From: Parasaccharibacter apium
GTDB taxonomy: Bacteria > Pseudomonadota > Alphaproteobacteria > Acetobacterales > Acetobacteraceae
Direction of reading: 5' to 3'
Assembly (NCBI RefSeq): GCF_002592045.1
Contig: NZ_MEJG01000001.1
Coordinates: forward strand, 186,001 to 250,000
Length of the DNA: 64,000 bases
Shown here piece by piece: positions 34,906 to 44,001 of this stretch; within the stretch, counting starts at the first letter, position 1, and each line of letters starts with the position of its first letter. The notes below the pieces were generated by a model, which was given only the letters and a program-made list of their open reading frames with translations, was not told where the DNA came from and did not search any database. Made by a program: the position numbers and the translations under genes.

Positions 34906-34970
34906 TTGACGTTCCCGCACTGCCACCATAGCTAAAGGGTCGTCATGAATGGGACAGAGCGTATCTGTCC
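34906..34970 (+). promoter_or_regulatory. Possible sodB promoter and leader stem-loop
   Basis: TTGACG (34906-34911) is followed after 17 bases by a poor -10, TAGCTA (34929-34934). Just downstream a perfect inverted repeat GGACAGA-GCGTA-TCTGTCC (34952-34970) ends 10 bases before the Shine-Dalgarno AAGGAAG of sodB. The stem-loop is certain as a sequence; the promoter is weakly supported. A regulatory role for the hairpin is inference. Confidence 0.4.
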
Positions 34971-34995
34971 TCTCATATGCTAAGGAAGATTCACA

Positions 34996-35604
34996 ATGGC
35001 TTTTGAGCTCCCCAAACTCCCCTACGCAGAAAACGCTCTAGCGGCTGCTGGCATGTGCCAAGAAACGCTAGAACTCCATCACGGTAAACATCATCAAGCC
35101 TATGTCACAGCCCTAAACGGCTTTGTAGAAAGCAAAGCTGAGCTTGCTGGTAAGTCCCTTGAGGAGATTATCGCCCTCTCCCACGCAGATTCTGCTTTAG
35201 CCCCAGTCTTTAATAATGCTGGCCAGCATTGGAACCACATCATCTTCTGGAACTGCCTCAGCCCTAAAGGCGGGCGCATCCCCGGTGCGTTAGAGAAGAA
35301 GCTGGTTGAGGATTTCGGCTCTGTCGATGCTTTTAAGGCCGCCTTTAAACAAGCCGCAACAACGCAGTTCGGCTCCGGCTGGGCGTGGCTGGTTTTAGGC
35401 TCTGATGGCAAGCTGAAGGTTACCAAAACCGCTAATGCCGCCAACCCCCTCTCCGAGGATGAAGGGCGTACACTCCTTGGGCTAGATGTGTGGGAACATT
35501 CCTATTATCTGGACTTCCGCAATCGCCGCCCTGATTATGTGACAAACTTCCTCGATAAGCTCGCTAATTACGACTATGCCGAGGCCTGCCTTAAAGGGGC
35601 CTAA
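34996..35604 (+). CDS. sodB: Superoxide dismutase, iron type
   Basis: A 202-residue cytoplasmic Fe-SOD that dismutates superoxide. Metal ligands are visible: His in LELHHGKHHQAYV, His in NNAGQHWNHIIFW, and Asp and His in LDVWEHSYYLDFRNRRPDYV. The Gln in NAGQHWNH and the FGSGWAWLVLGSDGKL stretch favour iron over manganese. The ATG has AAGGAAG upstream. The gene is flanked by its own terminator and by a 5' hairpin, so it is probably monocistronic. Confidence 0.96.
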   Translation: MAFELPKLPYAENALAAAGMCQETLELHHGKHHQAYVTALNGFVESKAELAGKSLEEIIALSHADSALAPVFNNAGQHWNHIIFWNCLSPKGGRIPGALEKKLVEDFGSVDAFKAAFKQAATTQFGSGWAWLVLGSDGKLKVTKTANAANPLSEDEGRTLLGLDVWEHSYYLDFRNRRPDYVTNFLDKLANYDYAEACLKGA

Positions 35605-35630
35605 ACCTCCTGCCCCACGGCATTTATAAA

Positions 35631-35669
35631 AGAAACCCCGCCATGATTACTCGTGGCGGGGTTTCTTTA
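35631..35669. terminator. Bidirectional rho-independent terminator between sodB and yajC
   Basis: A perfect 13-bp stem, AGAAACCCCGCCA (35631-35643) and TGGCGGGGTTTCT (35654-35666), with a 10-base loop. It has T-rich tracts on both sides: TTTCTTT on the plus strand and TTTCTTTTAT on the minus strand. It separates the convergent sodB and yajC. Confidence 0.92.
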
Positions 35670-35687
35670 GGGCATCGTTTATAACGA

Positions 35688-36038
35688 TTATGAATCGTTA
35701 GCCGCTTTGCCTTCGCGTGAAAGGACGGTGTTAATCGTGCTGCGGATGACCTTCACCTTCACACCGGGGGCAATCTCCACATCCACTTCCTGCGAATCAT
35801 CACGGGTTGCTTGCACAGTCCCCACGATGCCGCCCGAGGTCACGATGCGATCACCACGGCGCAAATTGCTTTGCTCCTCACGCAGCTTCTGCTGGCGTTT
35901 TTGCTGAGGGCGAATCAGCAAGAAATAGAACACAACACACACCAAAAGGATTGGAGCAAATTGCACCAATCCCGCTGCACTAAACGGGCTAGCTGCTGCA
36001 TCAGCCGCATAGGCTGTAGAGAAAAGAAGATTGTTCAT
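35688..36038 (-). CDS. yajC: Preprotein translocase subunit YajC
   Basis: A 116-residue inner-membrane accessory of the SecDF complex. One N-terminal membrane segment (about 22-42; FAPILLVCVVFYFLLIRPQQ) is followed by the family sequence QKRQQKLREEQSNLRRGDR and VTSGGIVGTVQ. The length is typical. The usual neighbours secD and secF are not downstream; sodB is. The gene is divergent from the DUF815 ATPase gene, with an 88-base shared promoter region. Confidence 0.95.
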   Translation of the reverse strand: MNNLLFSTAYAADAAASPFSAAGLVQFAPILLVCVVFYFLLIRPQQKRQQKLREEQSNLRRGDRIVTSGGIVGTVQATRDDSQEVDVEIAPGVKVKVIRSTINTVLSREGKAANDS

Positions 36039-36126
36039 AAGTCAGTTTAGTTCCATCTTAGGGGGAAACGCTTGGCGACCATATAGCGCCGACACCACAC
36101 GTCAACCTTCATTCTAGGAAAAGACC

Positions 36127-37001
36127 ATGCCTTCCGCTGCACTCCTCCCCCTTTTAACCCGCATCGCCGAGAGTTTGGAGCGCATCGCCCCACCCCCAGC
36201 AGACCCTGCCGTATTAGAGGATGAACGCAGCGACATCTTCCTCTGGCAAGGCACACAGCCAACCTACAACCACTTAAAGCTATGCAGACCGTCCCACTCT
36301 CTTTGTTAAAAGGGATCGACCAGCAAATGCAAAAAGTGCTGGCCAATACGCGCTTTTTTGCCCAAGGCTTAGCGGCAAATAATGTCATGCTATGGGGTGC
36401 GCGCGGGATGGGGAAATCCTCCCTCGTCAAAGCTTGCCTTCTCCGGGTGAATGAGGAGCAGCGCAAGGCAGGCCAGCCTCCCCTCGCCCTCATCGAAATC
36501 CCACGCGATGACCTCCACACTCTCCCGCAGCTTCTCGCCCTATTGCGCTGTAGCACCCGCCGGGTCATCCTCTTTTGTGATGACCTCTCCTTTGAGGCAC
36601 AAGATGCCGATTATAAATCGCTCAAATCCATCCTAGATGGTGGCATTGCAGGCAGGCCAGAGCATGTATTGGTCTATGCAACCTCTAACCGCCGCCATCT
36701 TATGCCTCGTCATATGATTGATAATGAAGCCGGAGATGCCATCAATCCGGGGGAAGCGATTGAGGAAAAACTCTCCCTCTCCGACCGCTTCGGCCTCTGG
36801 ATTGGCCTGTATGGGGCAACGCAGGAGCATTATCTCAGCATCATTGATGCCTATGCCGCAGAAAGGCACCTCCCCATCGCTCAGGAGGACCTCCACCGCC
36901 GTGCCCTCCAATGGGCTATCCAACGAGGAAGCCGCTCTGGCCGGGTCGCCGCTCAGTTTATAACCGCCCTTGCTGCAGAGCTTGCAACAGCACAACGCTA
37001 G
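36127..37001 (+). CDS. DUF815 family AAA+ ATPase, apparently frameshifted near its N-terminus
   Basis: A DUF815 ATPase of unknown function, widespread in alphaproteobacteria. The N-terminal part (LLPLLTRIAESLERIAPPP, to FLWQG) is read in one frame from the ATG at 36127, which has AGGAAAAG upstream. The rest (ANLQPLKAMQTVPLSLLKGI, Walker A GARGMGKSSLVK, Walker B VILFCDDLSFE, sensor-like YATSNRRHLMP) is in the frame one base back. The switch lies between about 36250 and 36260. The whole span is 875 bases, one short of a multiple of three, so one base seems lost. Alternatives are an assembly error, a pseudogene, or translation of only the main domain from the ATG at 36282 (239 residues). Confidence 0.8.
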
Positions 37002-37008
37002 CACAATC

Positions 37009-37044
37009 GGTCCAACCTCTCATAATACAGGCTGGACCTTCCCC
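37009..37044. terminator. Stem-loop between convergent genes, possible terminator
   Basis: GGTCCAACCT (37009-37018) pairs with AGGCTGGACC (37029-37038) with one mismatch and a 10-base loop. The T-tract on either side is poor (TTCCCCTT on the plus strand). It lies in the 43-base gap between the DUF815 and receptor genes. Confidence 0.4.
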
Positions 37045-39522
37045 TTAAAACGCTGCGCTAATCGTCCCGAAATATTCCCGCGTGGCCCCACGCTCTAGGG
37101 ACTGATAATCCCCTACAGGTGGGTTATTATTCTCACCCATCATGGCAATATATTTTGTATTTAAGAGGTTATAGACGTTAAAACTCACTGTAACATCACG
37201 CACGCCAGCCAGTTTCTTAAACGTATAACTCGCCCCTGTATTGGCCAGCCAATAACCACCAATAGAGGTATCATTCATAAAGCTATAATAACGCCGGCCG
37301 AAATAATTCGCATCAAGATGCGCGTTCAACCCATGCCATGTATAGGCAATAGAGGCTTTATACATCCATGTCGGATAATTAGCGATGCTCTTACCTTTGA
37401 GCGGATAATAATTCCCCGCGCTAGAGGTAATATTACGCTCATATCGCCCCCTATTATAGCTAAGCGTATTGGTAATCACCAAGCCCGGCAATGGACGGAT
37501 GGCAATACTCCCATTCGCCCCCGTCATAGAGATACGCCCGAAGTCAAACTCCTCAGAGATCGGGTTAAACATCGTCCCGCGTGCCCCAGCGAGAAGCTCG
37601 TGCATTAAGGTGGAGTGATAAACGGTAGCATCTAGCTGCACAATGGAGGTCGTAAAACGATACCCCCCTAGATAGGTCCATGCTCTTGCAGGCTTGCTCT
37701 GCGCCTTTTGCCGTAGGAACTCCTGCTGATTCGGGACGGAAAAGAGGGAGTTTGCCACCCCTGTACCGGAGACCTCATAAGCACGCATATTCTTAGAGAC
37801 ATCAATATAGAACTCATGATGGCGATTCACCCGCCAATCAAGATTGAAATGCGGCAAAAATGCCCCTGTCGCATGTAAGGAGCCAGAAGGCAGCCCCCCT
37901 GCATCCAGCGCAGCCCATGAATTATCATTCTCATGCCCACCACCAGATGTCTGGGAGATAAGAGAACGGAAGCCCGCTGTCAGCGTCAAATTACGCGTGA
38001 TGCTATAAATATCCTGTAGATGCGTCTGCACCACATTGGTACGCCAGCGGAAGTTATATACCCGGTCAGCTGGGCCATACACATTATATGGCCCAACGGC
38101 TTTAACAGGATTCCCCGCCCCTAATTCTGGCTCTAGGTAATTATATAAACCTGCTGTTTGGTTATTATTCTCATACCAAATACCGGTCTCAATTTTATGA
38201 TGAGCAATACGATATTGCAGGCTACTATTAACCCCAAAACGCTGCTGGCTATTCTTCCACACCTCTTGATAAAGCGGTACACCATTAGGTGTTGCTACTT
38301 GGAGGTCCGGGTCGGTCGAAGCAGCAGAGGCGGCGGCTGTGTAACTATAATTACCCGACTGCCCATGCCCATAAACAGTTGTGTGCCATGTGAGATGGTC
38401 AGTTAATGCGAAATCGAAGTTCAACCCGCCTAAAAAGTTCGTCTCACGCTGCCCCCCGTCATAATACGGCATTTGGCACGCATTGACCTGCCCATTAGAC
38501 CCCGGATAAGCGAGAAAATTATTCGGGCTATTATTGCATTGCTGCGCCCATTGATAAGCTTTTTTGTAATCAGGATAGAGATGAGGCACACGCCATCCCA
38601 GATTATGAATCATCCCCAAAGAGAGGTCTGGGTAATTTTGCTGTTGCAGGTCTGTCCAGTCAAAAAAAGCAGAGATTTTGCTACGCTCACCAACAGGTTG
38701 CACTAACTTCGCATTCACTTGTTGGAGGAACTGATCACCCTTCCCTTCCCACATCCCCTCATCTGTACGCGCATAAGAGGTGTAAAACTTCGTCCCCGAC
38801 TCATTCAGCCGTCCAGAATCAAACCGTGCGTAAGTCCGATAGGAGCCATAGCTCCCAAAAGCTTGGCTAACCTTCTCCCCCAATTTATCGGCCGGGTCGC
38901 TTGAGGTAAAACGAATTGTCCCGCCCAGCGTGTTGGTCGAGGGGACATCCACCCCACCCCCACCTTGGGACATAGTGATGCTATCAATATCATCAGGGAT
39001 AATAGCAGAGGCCAAGCTCAACCCATTAACCGATTGATAGGTCTGGTCATTTAGTGGAATGCCATCAAGCGTTACGCCTAGCTGATTCATAAAGAAACCA
39101 CGGACGTAAAGATTGGCCCCAAAACTATCCACACCGAAAGGGTCAGTCGAGGTAAAACTAACCCCCGGCATACGGTCCAACGCCTTATACGGGCTGGTAC
39201 CGGGGACATATTGCTTCATCACGCTTTTCGGCACCACCATCTCTGCCGCGCGGCTAACATGCCCTGCATGAACAGAGAGCGTCTGCACGCCTTTTGCGGT
39301 AACATATTTCGGCTTATGATGAACCGGAGCAGCATGAGCCCCCGCTTGCTGGGCAAGCGCAGCCCCCTTCTTTGCCGGATGCGCAGCCATAGAGGACGCC
39401 AGCTTCTTGCCTGCTGTTCCATGTGCCGAGGCGGACTTATGCGGCTTTGTCTGTGCAAAAGCAGACGCGCCCCCCAAGCCAATAAACATCACAGCAGACG
39501 ATAAAAGAAGATGACGGCGCAC
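37045..39522 (-). CDS. TonB-dependent receptor
   Basis: An 825-residue outer-membrane receptor that would import a ligand using TonB energy. From the GTG at 39522 it opens with a good signal peptide (RRHLLLSSAVMFIGLGGASA, cleavage near AFA). A long Ala/Lys/His-rich linker (about 24-75) follows, and then a TonB-box-like VQTLSVHAGHVSR. The plug domain spans about 90-210 and contains LDRMPGVSFTSTDPFG and NLYVRGFFMNQLGVTLDGIP. The 22-strand barrel ends in REYFGTISAAF with a terminal Phe. A longer GTG start at 39567 lacks a signal-like N-terminus. The ligand is unknown: no FecR/FecI regulator or ABC transporter lies nearby. The long basic linker after the signal peptide is unusual. Confidence 0.9.
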   Translation of the reverse strand: MRRHLLLSSAVMFIGLGGASAFAQTKPHKSASAHGTAGKKLASSMAAHPAKKGAALAQQAGAHAAPVHHKPKYVTAKGVQTLSVHAGHVSRAAEMVVPKSVMKQYVPGTSPYKALDRMPGVSFTSTDPFGVDSFGANLYVRGFFMNQLGVTLDGIPLNDQTYQSVNGLSLASAIIPDDIDSITMSQGGGGVDVPSTNTLGGTIRFTSSDPADKLGEKVSQAFGSYGSYRTYARFDSGRLNESGTKFYTSYARTDEGMWEGKGDQFLQQVNAKLVQPVGERSKISAFFDWTDLQQQNYPDLSLGMIHNLGWRVPHLYPDYKKAYQWAQQCNNSPNNFLAYPGSNGQVNACQMPYYDGGQRETNFLGGLNFDFALTDHLTWHTTVYGHGQSGNYSYTAAASAASTDPDLQVATPNGVPLYQEVWKNSQQRFGVNSSLQYRIAHHKIETGIWYENNNQTAGLYNYLEPELGAGNPVKAVGPYNVYGPADRVYNFRWRTNVVQTHLQDIYSITRNLTLTAGFRSLISQTSGGGHENDNSWAALDAGGLPSGSLHATGAFLPHFNLDWRVNRHHEFYIDVSKNMRAYEVSGTGVANSLFSVPNQQEFLRQKAQSKPARAWTYLGGYRFTTSIVQLDATVYHSTLMHELLAGARGTMFNPISEEFDFGRISMTGANGSIAIRPLPGLVITNTLSYNRGRYERNITSSAGNYYPLKGKSIANYPTWMYKASIAYTWHGLNAHLDANYFGRRYYSFMNDTSIGGYWLANTGASYTFKKLAGVRDVTVSFNVYNLLNTKYIAMMGENNNPPVGDYQSLERGATREYFGTISAAF

Positions 39523-39746
39523 TATGCTCAAATCCCTCGCATATTCCAATGGTGATAAACTAGCCACACACTGTTACAGAATAACCGATGCTTATCCTTT
39601 CATAACAGGCCGGTTTCCTTACCGGCCTACTGCGCTTACGCCAAGCATTGTGTCCATTTTTTAACTTTTCCTCTTCCCCCTGTGGCATAAAAGGCGCATT
39701 TTAGTTCCATTCTGCCTCTAGTTAGCTCATCTCATGGGAGTATTGA

Positions 39747-40169
39747 ATGACGACACCTTTCCGCCCTCATACTTTGCTCGTCACAGCAGCCGCTCTCATA
39801 AAAGATGATGGCACGGTCCTACTTGCCCAACGTCCAGAGGGCAAAAGCTTTGCAGGATTATGGGAGTTCCCCGGTGGGAAGGTCGAAGTCCCCGAATCAC
39901 CAGAGGCCGCCTTAGTGCGCGAACTCCATGAGGAGCTGGGCCTCATTGTGGCACCAGAAGCCCTAAAGCCCCTCACTTTTGTGAGTGAGGATTGCGCAAC
40001 CTTCCATCTCCTCATGGTATTATATGTCGTCCGGCAATGGGAGAACGACCCTATCGGGCGGGAAGGGCAAACCCTCGCTTGGGTCTCTGCTGAAGATTTA
40101 GGGACGTATCCTATGCCAAAGGCGGATGCGCCCCTCATCCCCCACATCCAAGAATTGCTCACTCACTAA
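39747..40169 (+). CDS. mutT: (Deoxy)nucleoside triphosphate pyrophosphohydrolase, MutT type
   Basis: A 140-residue Nudix hydrolase. The Nudix box GGKVEVPESPEAALVRELHE followed by ELGL is complete (G-x5-E-x7-R-E-x2-E-E-x-G). The N-terminal LLVTAAALIKDDGTVLLAQR and the C-terminal QTLAWVSAEDLGTYPMPKAD match MutT-type 8-oxo-dGTP diphosphatases, which clean oxidised nucleotides. Substrate specificity remains to be shown. The ATG has GGGAG upstream. It stands alone on the plus strand. Confidence 0.88.
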   Translation: MTTPFRPHTLLVTAAALIKDDGTVLLAQRPEGKSFAGLWEFPGGKVEVPESPEAALVRELHEELGLIVAPEALKPLTFVSEDCATFHLLMVLYVVRQWENDPIGREGQTLAWVSAEDLGTYPMPKADAPLIPHIQELLTH

Positions 40170-40197
40170 TAGCGGGCATAATGGCTGAGACGCCGCC

Positions 40198-41091
40198 TTA
40201 TAGCGGCTCCAGCGCGAAGCTATGTTGGGGGTTACCAGCAATATCGGTACGGAAGGCAAAAATCCCCCCCGCTTGAGGCTGCGCCTCTGCCATACCAGGG
40301 GTTAAGCCCTTCCGTGCAGTCGTTACAAAAACGGTCTTATAATCCACGCCCCCAAAAGCAACCTTCGTTACATTAGAGACTGGCAAAGCGATAGGCTCCA
40401 TCATCGTTCCATCAGGCCGGAAACGCGTAATCTGACCACCAGCCCATGTGCCGCACCATAGATTACCTTCACTATCGGCCACCACACCATCGGGATACCC
40501 TTTCGTCAGGGTTGCGAAGATGCGCTTATTTTTAAGCTCGCCCGCCTCTGTAATATCAAACGCATAAATACGTTGGCGCGGGCTATCGCAAGCATAAAGT
40601 ACCTTACCACAAGGTGAGAGCGCTGGCCCGTTTGAGACCGTATAGCCACTATCCCAATGAGACACGCTAAGTTGACCCTTTTTATGCTCAACACGGTACA
40701 GGGCACCACTCTCCCGGCTCTCGCCTTCATCCATCGTGCCAAACCAGATGCGCCCTTTTTGGTCCACACAGCCATCATTAAGGCGGTTATCGGGATCCTC
40801 TGCCTCTATCGTGCACGCATGTTCAAAATACCCGGTTTTAACATCAAACCGATGCAACCCATCAGGCAACCCCGCCAAAAATGTGCCATCACTGACAGGG
40901 AGAAGAAAGCCAATCCGATTAGGGGCATTCCAACTCTTGAGCGTAGCATCTGCAAGGCAATAGCGATGGACGCGATGGCTATGAATATCCACAAAATAAA
41001 AGGACTGCTCTGCCGCTATCCAAACTGGTCCCTCCCCTAGCATGGCGCGAAGGTCCGAGAGACAAACAGGTTTGTGATATTCTAGCTCCAT
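40198..41091 (-). CDS. SMP-30/gluconolactonase/LRE family protein
   Basis: A 297-residue six-bladed beta-propeller of the SMP-30 family, which hydrolyses sugar lactones such as gluconolactone. Metal-ligand regions are present: Glu in MLGEGPVWIAAEQSF, Asn in DNRLNDGCVDQKGRIWFG, Asn in YTVSNGPALSPCGKVLY and Asp in GYPDGVVADSEGNLW. The start at 41091 follows AAGGAG at 8 bases; an ATG 54 bases upstream is a poorer choice. There is no signal peptide, so it is cytoplasmic. Acetic acid bacteria make much gluconolactone, which suits the function, but the specific lactone is not known. Confidence 0.88.
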   Translation of the reverse strand: MELEYHKPVCLSDLRAMLGEGPVWIAAEQSFYFVDIHSHRVHRYCLADATLKSWNAPNRIGFLLPVSDGTFLAGLPDGLHRFDVKTGYFEHACTIEAEDPDNRLNDGCVDQKGRIWFGTMDEGESRESGALYRVEHKKGQLSVSHWDSGYTVSNGPALSPCGKVLYACDSPRQRIYAFDITEAGELKNKRIFATLTKGYPDGVVADSEGNLWCGTWAGGQITRFRPDGTMMEPIALPVSNVTKVAFGGVDYKTVFVTTARKGLTPGMAEAQPQAGGIFAFRTDIAGNPQHSFALEPL

Positions 41092-41226
41092 AGCGAACAC
41101 TCCTTTTCTTACCACCGTAATAGGCCCATAGTGAGGGTGGTTCATACATCCTTCATCACGTCCCTAGGCTGATAGGACACCCTACAACCCATGGGGATGT
41201 GGCTATTATAAGGTAATTCTAAGCTT

Positions 41227-41991
41227 ATGGCTCCCCGTACAGCGTGTTTTCTTGTCATTGGTAATGAGATTCTCTCCGGCCGCACACAAGATGCAAATGT
41301 GCGCGTCCTTGCTCAAGCCCTCAATCATCAAGGGATTCGGTTGGTAGAGGTCCGTGTCATCCCCGATATTCCTGCTCATATCATCACAACGGTGAATGAA
41401 TGTCGCGCCCGGTTCGACCTCCTCTTTACAAGCGGGGGCATTGGGCCCACCCATGATGATATCACCGCCGCGTGCATTGCTGAGGCGTTTAACGTCCCGC
41501 TGATATGCCATGAGGAAAGCTTCCGCCAGCTTGAAGCCCTTTTCCCTGCTGGGAGCTTTAATAAAGCTCGCCAGCGTATGGCGTGGCTCCCCCAAGGGGC
41601 AGCACCTATTAAAAACAGTGTCTCCACCGCGCCGGGTTTCTCTTTAGGCAATGTCCATGTCATGGCGGGGGTGCCGCGTATTTTTCAAGCCATGGTCTCA
41701 TGGCTCATCCCACAATTAGAGGCAGGCTCCCCTTTATCCAGCGTAAGCTGGTATAGCTATGATGTGTATGAAGGCGACCTTGCTGAGCCCCTCACTGCCC
41801 TGCAACATGACTACCCTATGCTAGATATTGGCTCTTACCCCTTTGATGCCGGCCCAAAACGCGGCGTGGCTCTTGTAGCTAAAGGATATGATGACCAAGC
41901 TGTCTCCCATGCAGGGGCCGCCCTTAAGCACTTATTGCAAGGCCTCGGCTTCACACCGCTAGAAGGCGACCCTCCCCGCCCTAACATATAA
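41227..41991 (+). CDS. CinA N-terminal-like (MoaB/Mog domain) protein
   Basis: A 254-residue stand-alone molybdopterin-binding-fold protein similar to the N-terminal half of CinA. Motifs: FLVIGNEILSGRTQDANVRV, FDLLFTSGGIGPTHDDITA and MAWLPQGAAPIKNSVSTAPG, each a hallmark. CinA-type domains act on NMN or ADP-ribose pathway compounds (pyrophosphatase), but this short form lacks the deamidase half, and its biochemical role is not known. It is divergent from the lactonase gene and ends at the shared terminator hairpin. Confidence 0.88.
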   Translation: MAPRTACFLVIGNEILSGRTQDANVRVLAQALNHQGIRLVEVRVIPDIPAHIITTVNECRARFDLLFTSGGIGPTHDDITAACIAEAFNVPLICHEESFRQLEALFPAGSFNKARQRMAWLPQGAAPIKNSVSTAPGFSLGNVHVMAGVPRIFQAMVSWLIPQLEAGSPLSSVSWYSYDVYEGDLAEPLTALQHDYPMLDIGSYPFDAGPKRGVALVAKGYDDQAVSHAGAALKHLLQGLGFTPLEGDPPRPNI

Positions 41992-42020
41992 AAAGCCGCC
42001 CCTATTGTAAGAGGGGCGGC
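41991..42020 (-). terminator. Rho-independent terminator of accA
   Basis: GCCGCCCCT (41995-42003) and AGGGGCGGC (42012-42020) form a perfect 9-bp stem. On the minus strand it is followed by TTTTTAT, so it ends accA transcription. On the plus strand it may also weakly end the CinA-like gene, whose stop touches it. Confidence 0.88.
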
Positions 42021-42048
42021 CCTATAAGGCGTAATACGGCCCCACATG

Positions 42049-43017
42049 TTAGTGAGCGCGCGTCATCTCCAAATAACGCTCCCGGCGGGATGGCAACAAA
42101 TCCTCTTTGGGGATTGCTTTCACAGCGGCCAAAGCCTCTGCGATGGCCTCACCAACACGGTCAATCGCCTCGGCAGGCATACGCTGTGCACCACCAACAG
42201 GTTCCTCAATAATCTGATCAATCAGCCCTAATTTCTTCAAATCATGAGCTGTCAATTTCAAAGCTTCAGCGGCATTAGGGGCCATCTTCGGGTCCCGCCA
42301 CAAAATAGAAGCCGCCGCTTCTGGCGAAATAACCGAGTAAATCGCATGTTCTAACATCAACACACGGTCCCCTGCGGCAATGGCAATCGCCCCACCAGAG
42401 CCACCCTCACCAATTACGGTAGCAATCAACGGCACTTTTACTTGCAGGCACGTATCAATCGCCCGTGCAATCGCCTCGGCCTGACCGCGTGCCTCAGCAT
42501 CAATCCCCGGCCATGCGCCAGCAGTATCCACAAAAGTGAGAATCGGTAGGCCAAAACGCTCTGCCAAACGCATCAAACGCTGTGCCTTACGATACCCCTC
42601 TGGCCGTGCCATCCCAAAATTATGACGCAAACGGCTCTCTGTATCAGAGCCACGCTCTGTGCCAATCACCACAACAGGCTGACCCCGAAAGCGCGCAAGC
42701 CCCCCGATAAGAGCTTGGTCATCCCCAAAAAGACGATCCCCCGCAAGAGGGGTGTATTCTGTCATGAGGGATTCGATGTAATCCAAAGCGTGAGGCCGCT
42801 GTGCATGGCGTGCAACTTGTACCTTCTGCAACGGCGTTAATTTGCCATACAAAGTGCGAAGCTGCTTATCCGCCTTTTCAGACAGACGGGTCATTTCCTC
42901 ATCAATATTCAGACCATCCAGGCCGGCCCCATTTTCTTGGCGGCTAACCTGACGAAGTTCACCGATCTTGGTCTCAAGCTCGGCAACTGATTTTTCAAAA
43001 TCTAGGAACTGGCGCAT
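42049..43017 (-). CDS. accA: Acetyl-CoA carboxylase carboxyltransferase subunit alpha
   Basis: A 322-residue subunit that, with AccD, moves the carboxyl group from biotin to acetyl-CoA, giving malonyl-CoA for fatty-acid synthesis. The N-terminus FLDFEKSVAELETKIGEL and the crotonase-fold signatures FVDTAGAWPGIDAEARGQAE and VIGEGGSGGAIAIAAGDRVL match the family. It precedes the accA terminator. A Xer recombinase gene lies 73 bases upstream on the same strand. Its partner accD is not in the window. Confidence 0.97.
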   Translation of the reverse strand: MRQFLDFEKSVAELETKIGELRQVSRQENGAGLDGLNIDEEMTRLSEKADKQLRTLYGKLTPLQKVQVARHAQRPHALDYIESLMTEYTPLAGDRLFGDDQALIGGLARFRGQPVVVIGTERGSDTESRLRHNFGMARPEGYRKAQRLMRLAERFGLPILTFVDTAGAWPGIDAEARGQAEAIARAIDTCLQVKVPLIATVIGEGGSGGAIAIAAGDRVLMLEHAIYSVISPEAAASILWRDPKMAPNAAEALKLTAHDLKKLGLIDQIIEEPVGGAQRMPAEAIDRVGEAIAEALAAVKAIPKEDLLPSRRERYLEMTRAH

Positions 43018-43090
43018 ACCCTGCCCGATAGCACGCCAAGAGAGCCTAAAATAGCCCTTATTTGCATTTCCTGACGAGAAACCCGTCCCC

Positions 43091-43990
43091 TTATCCCCTT
43101 TGCCCTAAGGGATGATATTGCCGAACAGTTTCCTTTAATCGTTCTGTCATCACCTGTGTGTAGATTTGCGTGGTCGTAATATCGGCATGGCCTAACAACA
43201 TCTGCAACGCCCTAAGGTCGGCACCGCGATTAAGCAAATGTGTGGCAAAGGAATGACGCAATACATGCGGGCTAACCCGTTGTGGGTCTATCCCCGCTTG
43301 AAGCGCACAAGCGTGCAAAATCTTATCAAAACCCTGCCGGGTTAAGGGCTTTTTGGGGTTACGACCAGGGAACAGCCACGGGCTATCCAACACGCTATCA
43401 TAAGCTATCAAAGCCTCTGCCGCTTCTCGCGCAGCATGAGAGAACGGCACAAGCCGCTCCCGCCCACCTTTGCCACGGATGGGCAACATCCCTCCCTTAT
43501 GACGCACTGCCTGCGCGGGAAGGGTGAGGAGTTCGCTAATCCGCAAGCCCGTTGTATAGAGCAGCTCTAAGGCCACGCGGGCCAGTAAATCGCGCCGCAC
43601 ATCAGCATGGCCGCGCGTGCCTTTCTCCAACAGTTTTTGCACCTCAGCTTCGCTAAGCGGATGAGGCAAGCCTGCCTGATAACGTGGCGTCTCTTGGCCT
43701 GCTGTAAGGTCATCCTCACGCACACCCATTTGGAGCAAAAAGCGCGCAAATTGTTTAAGGGCAGAAAGCCGCCGCGCTTGCGTACGTGCCGCAAGCCCCG
43801 CACGCCCTAATGCCACAAAATAAGCATGGACACGCTCCCCCGGCACTAAAGCTACAGACTCCGGCGCACACCAACGAGCAAAATCCTCTAAATCGGCACG
43901 ATAAGCCTGCCGCGTCCTCTGGGCCGCCCCGCGCTCGGCCAACATCGTCTCCAAAAACGAATCTATCAGCGCTGCGGATTCAACCATCAT
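43091..43990 (-). CDS. xerD: Tyrosine recombinase XerC/XerD
   Basis: A 299-residue site-specific recombinase that resolves chromosome dimers at dif. The N-terminal SAM-like DNA-binding domain (1-90) and the catalytic domain are present. The Arg-(Lys)-His-x-x-Arg-His-Tyr set is seen in TGLRISELLTLPAQ, RGKGGRERLVPFSH, SPHVLRHSFATHLLNRG, LLGHADITTTQIYTQV (catalytic Tyr). XerC and XerD cannot be told apart safely by eye, but accA-xerD neighbours are known in alphaproteobacteria, so XerD is favoured. The symbol is therefore tentative. Confidence 0.88.
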   Translation of the reverse strand: MMVESAALIDSFLETMLAERGAAQRTRQAYRADLEDFARWCAPESVALVPGERVHAYFVALGRAGLAARTQARRLSALKQFARFLLQMGVREDDLTAGQETPRYQAGLPHPLSEAEVQKLLEKGTRGHADVRRDLLARVALELLYTTGLRISELLTLPAQAVRHKGGMLPIRGKGGRERLVPFSHAAREAAEALIAYDSVLDSPWLFPGRNPKKPLTRQGFDKILHACALQAGIDPQRVSPHVLRHSFATHLLNRGADLRALQMLLGHADITTTQIYTQVMTERLKETVRQYHPLGQRG

Positions 43991-44001
43991 GAAAAAACGG
44001 C

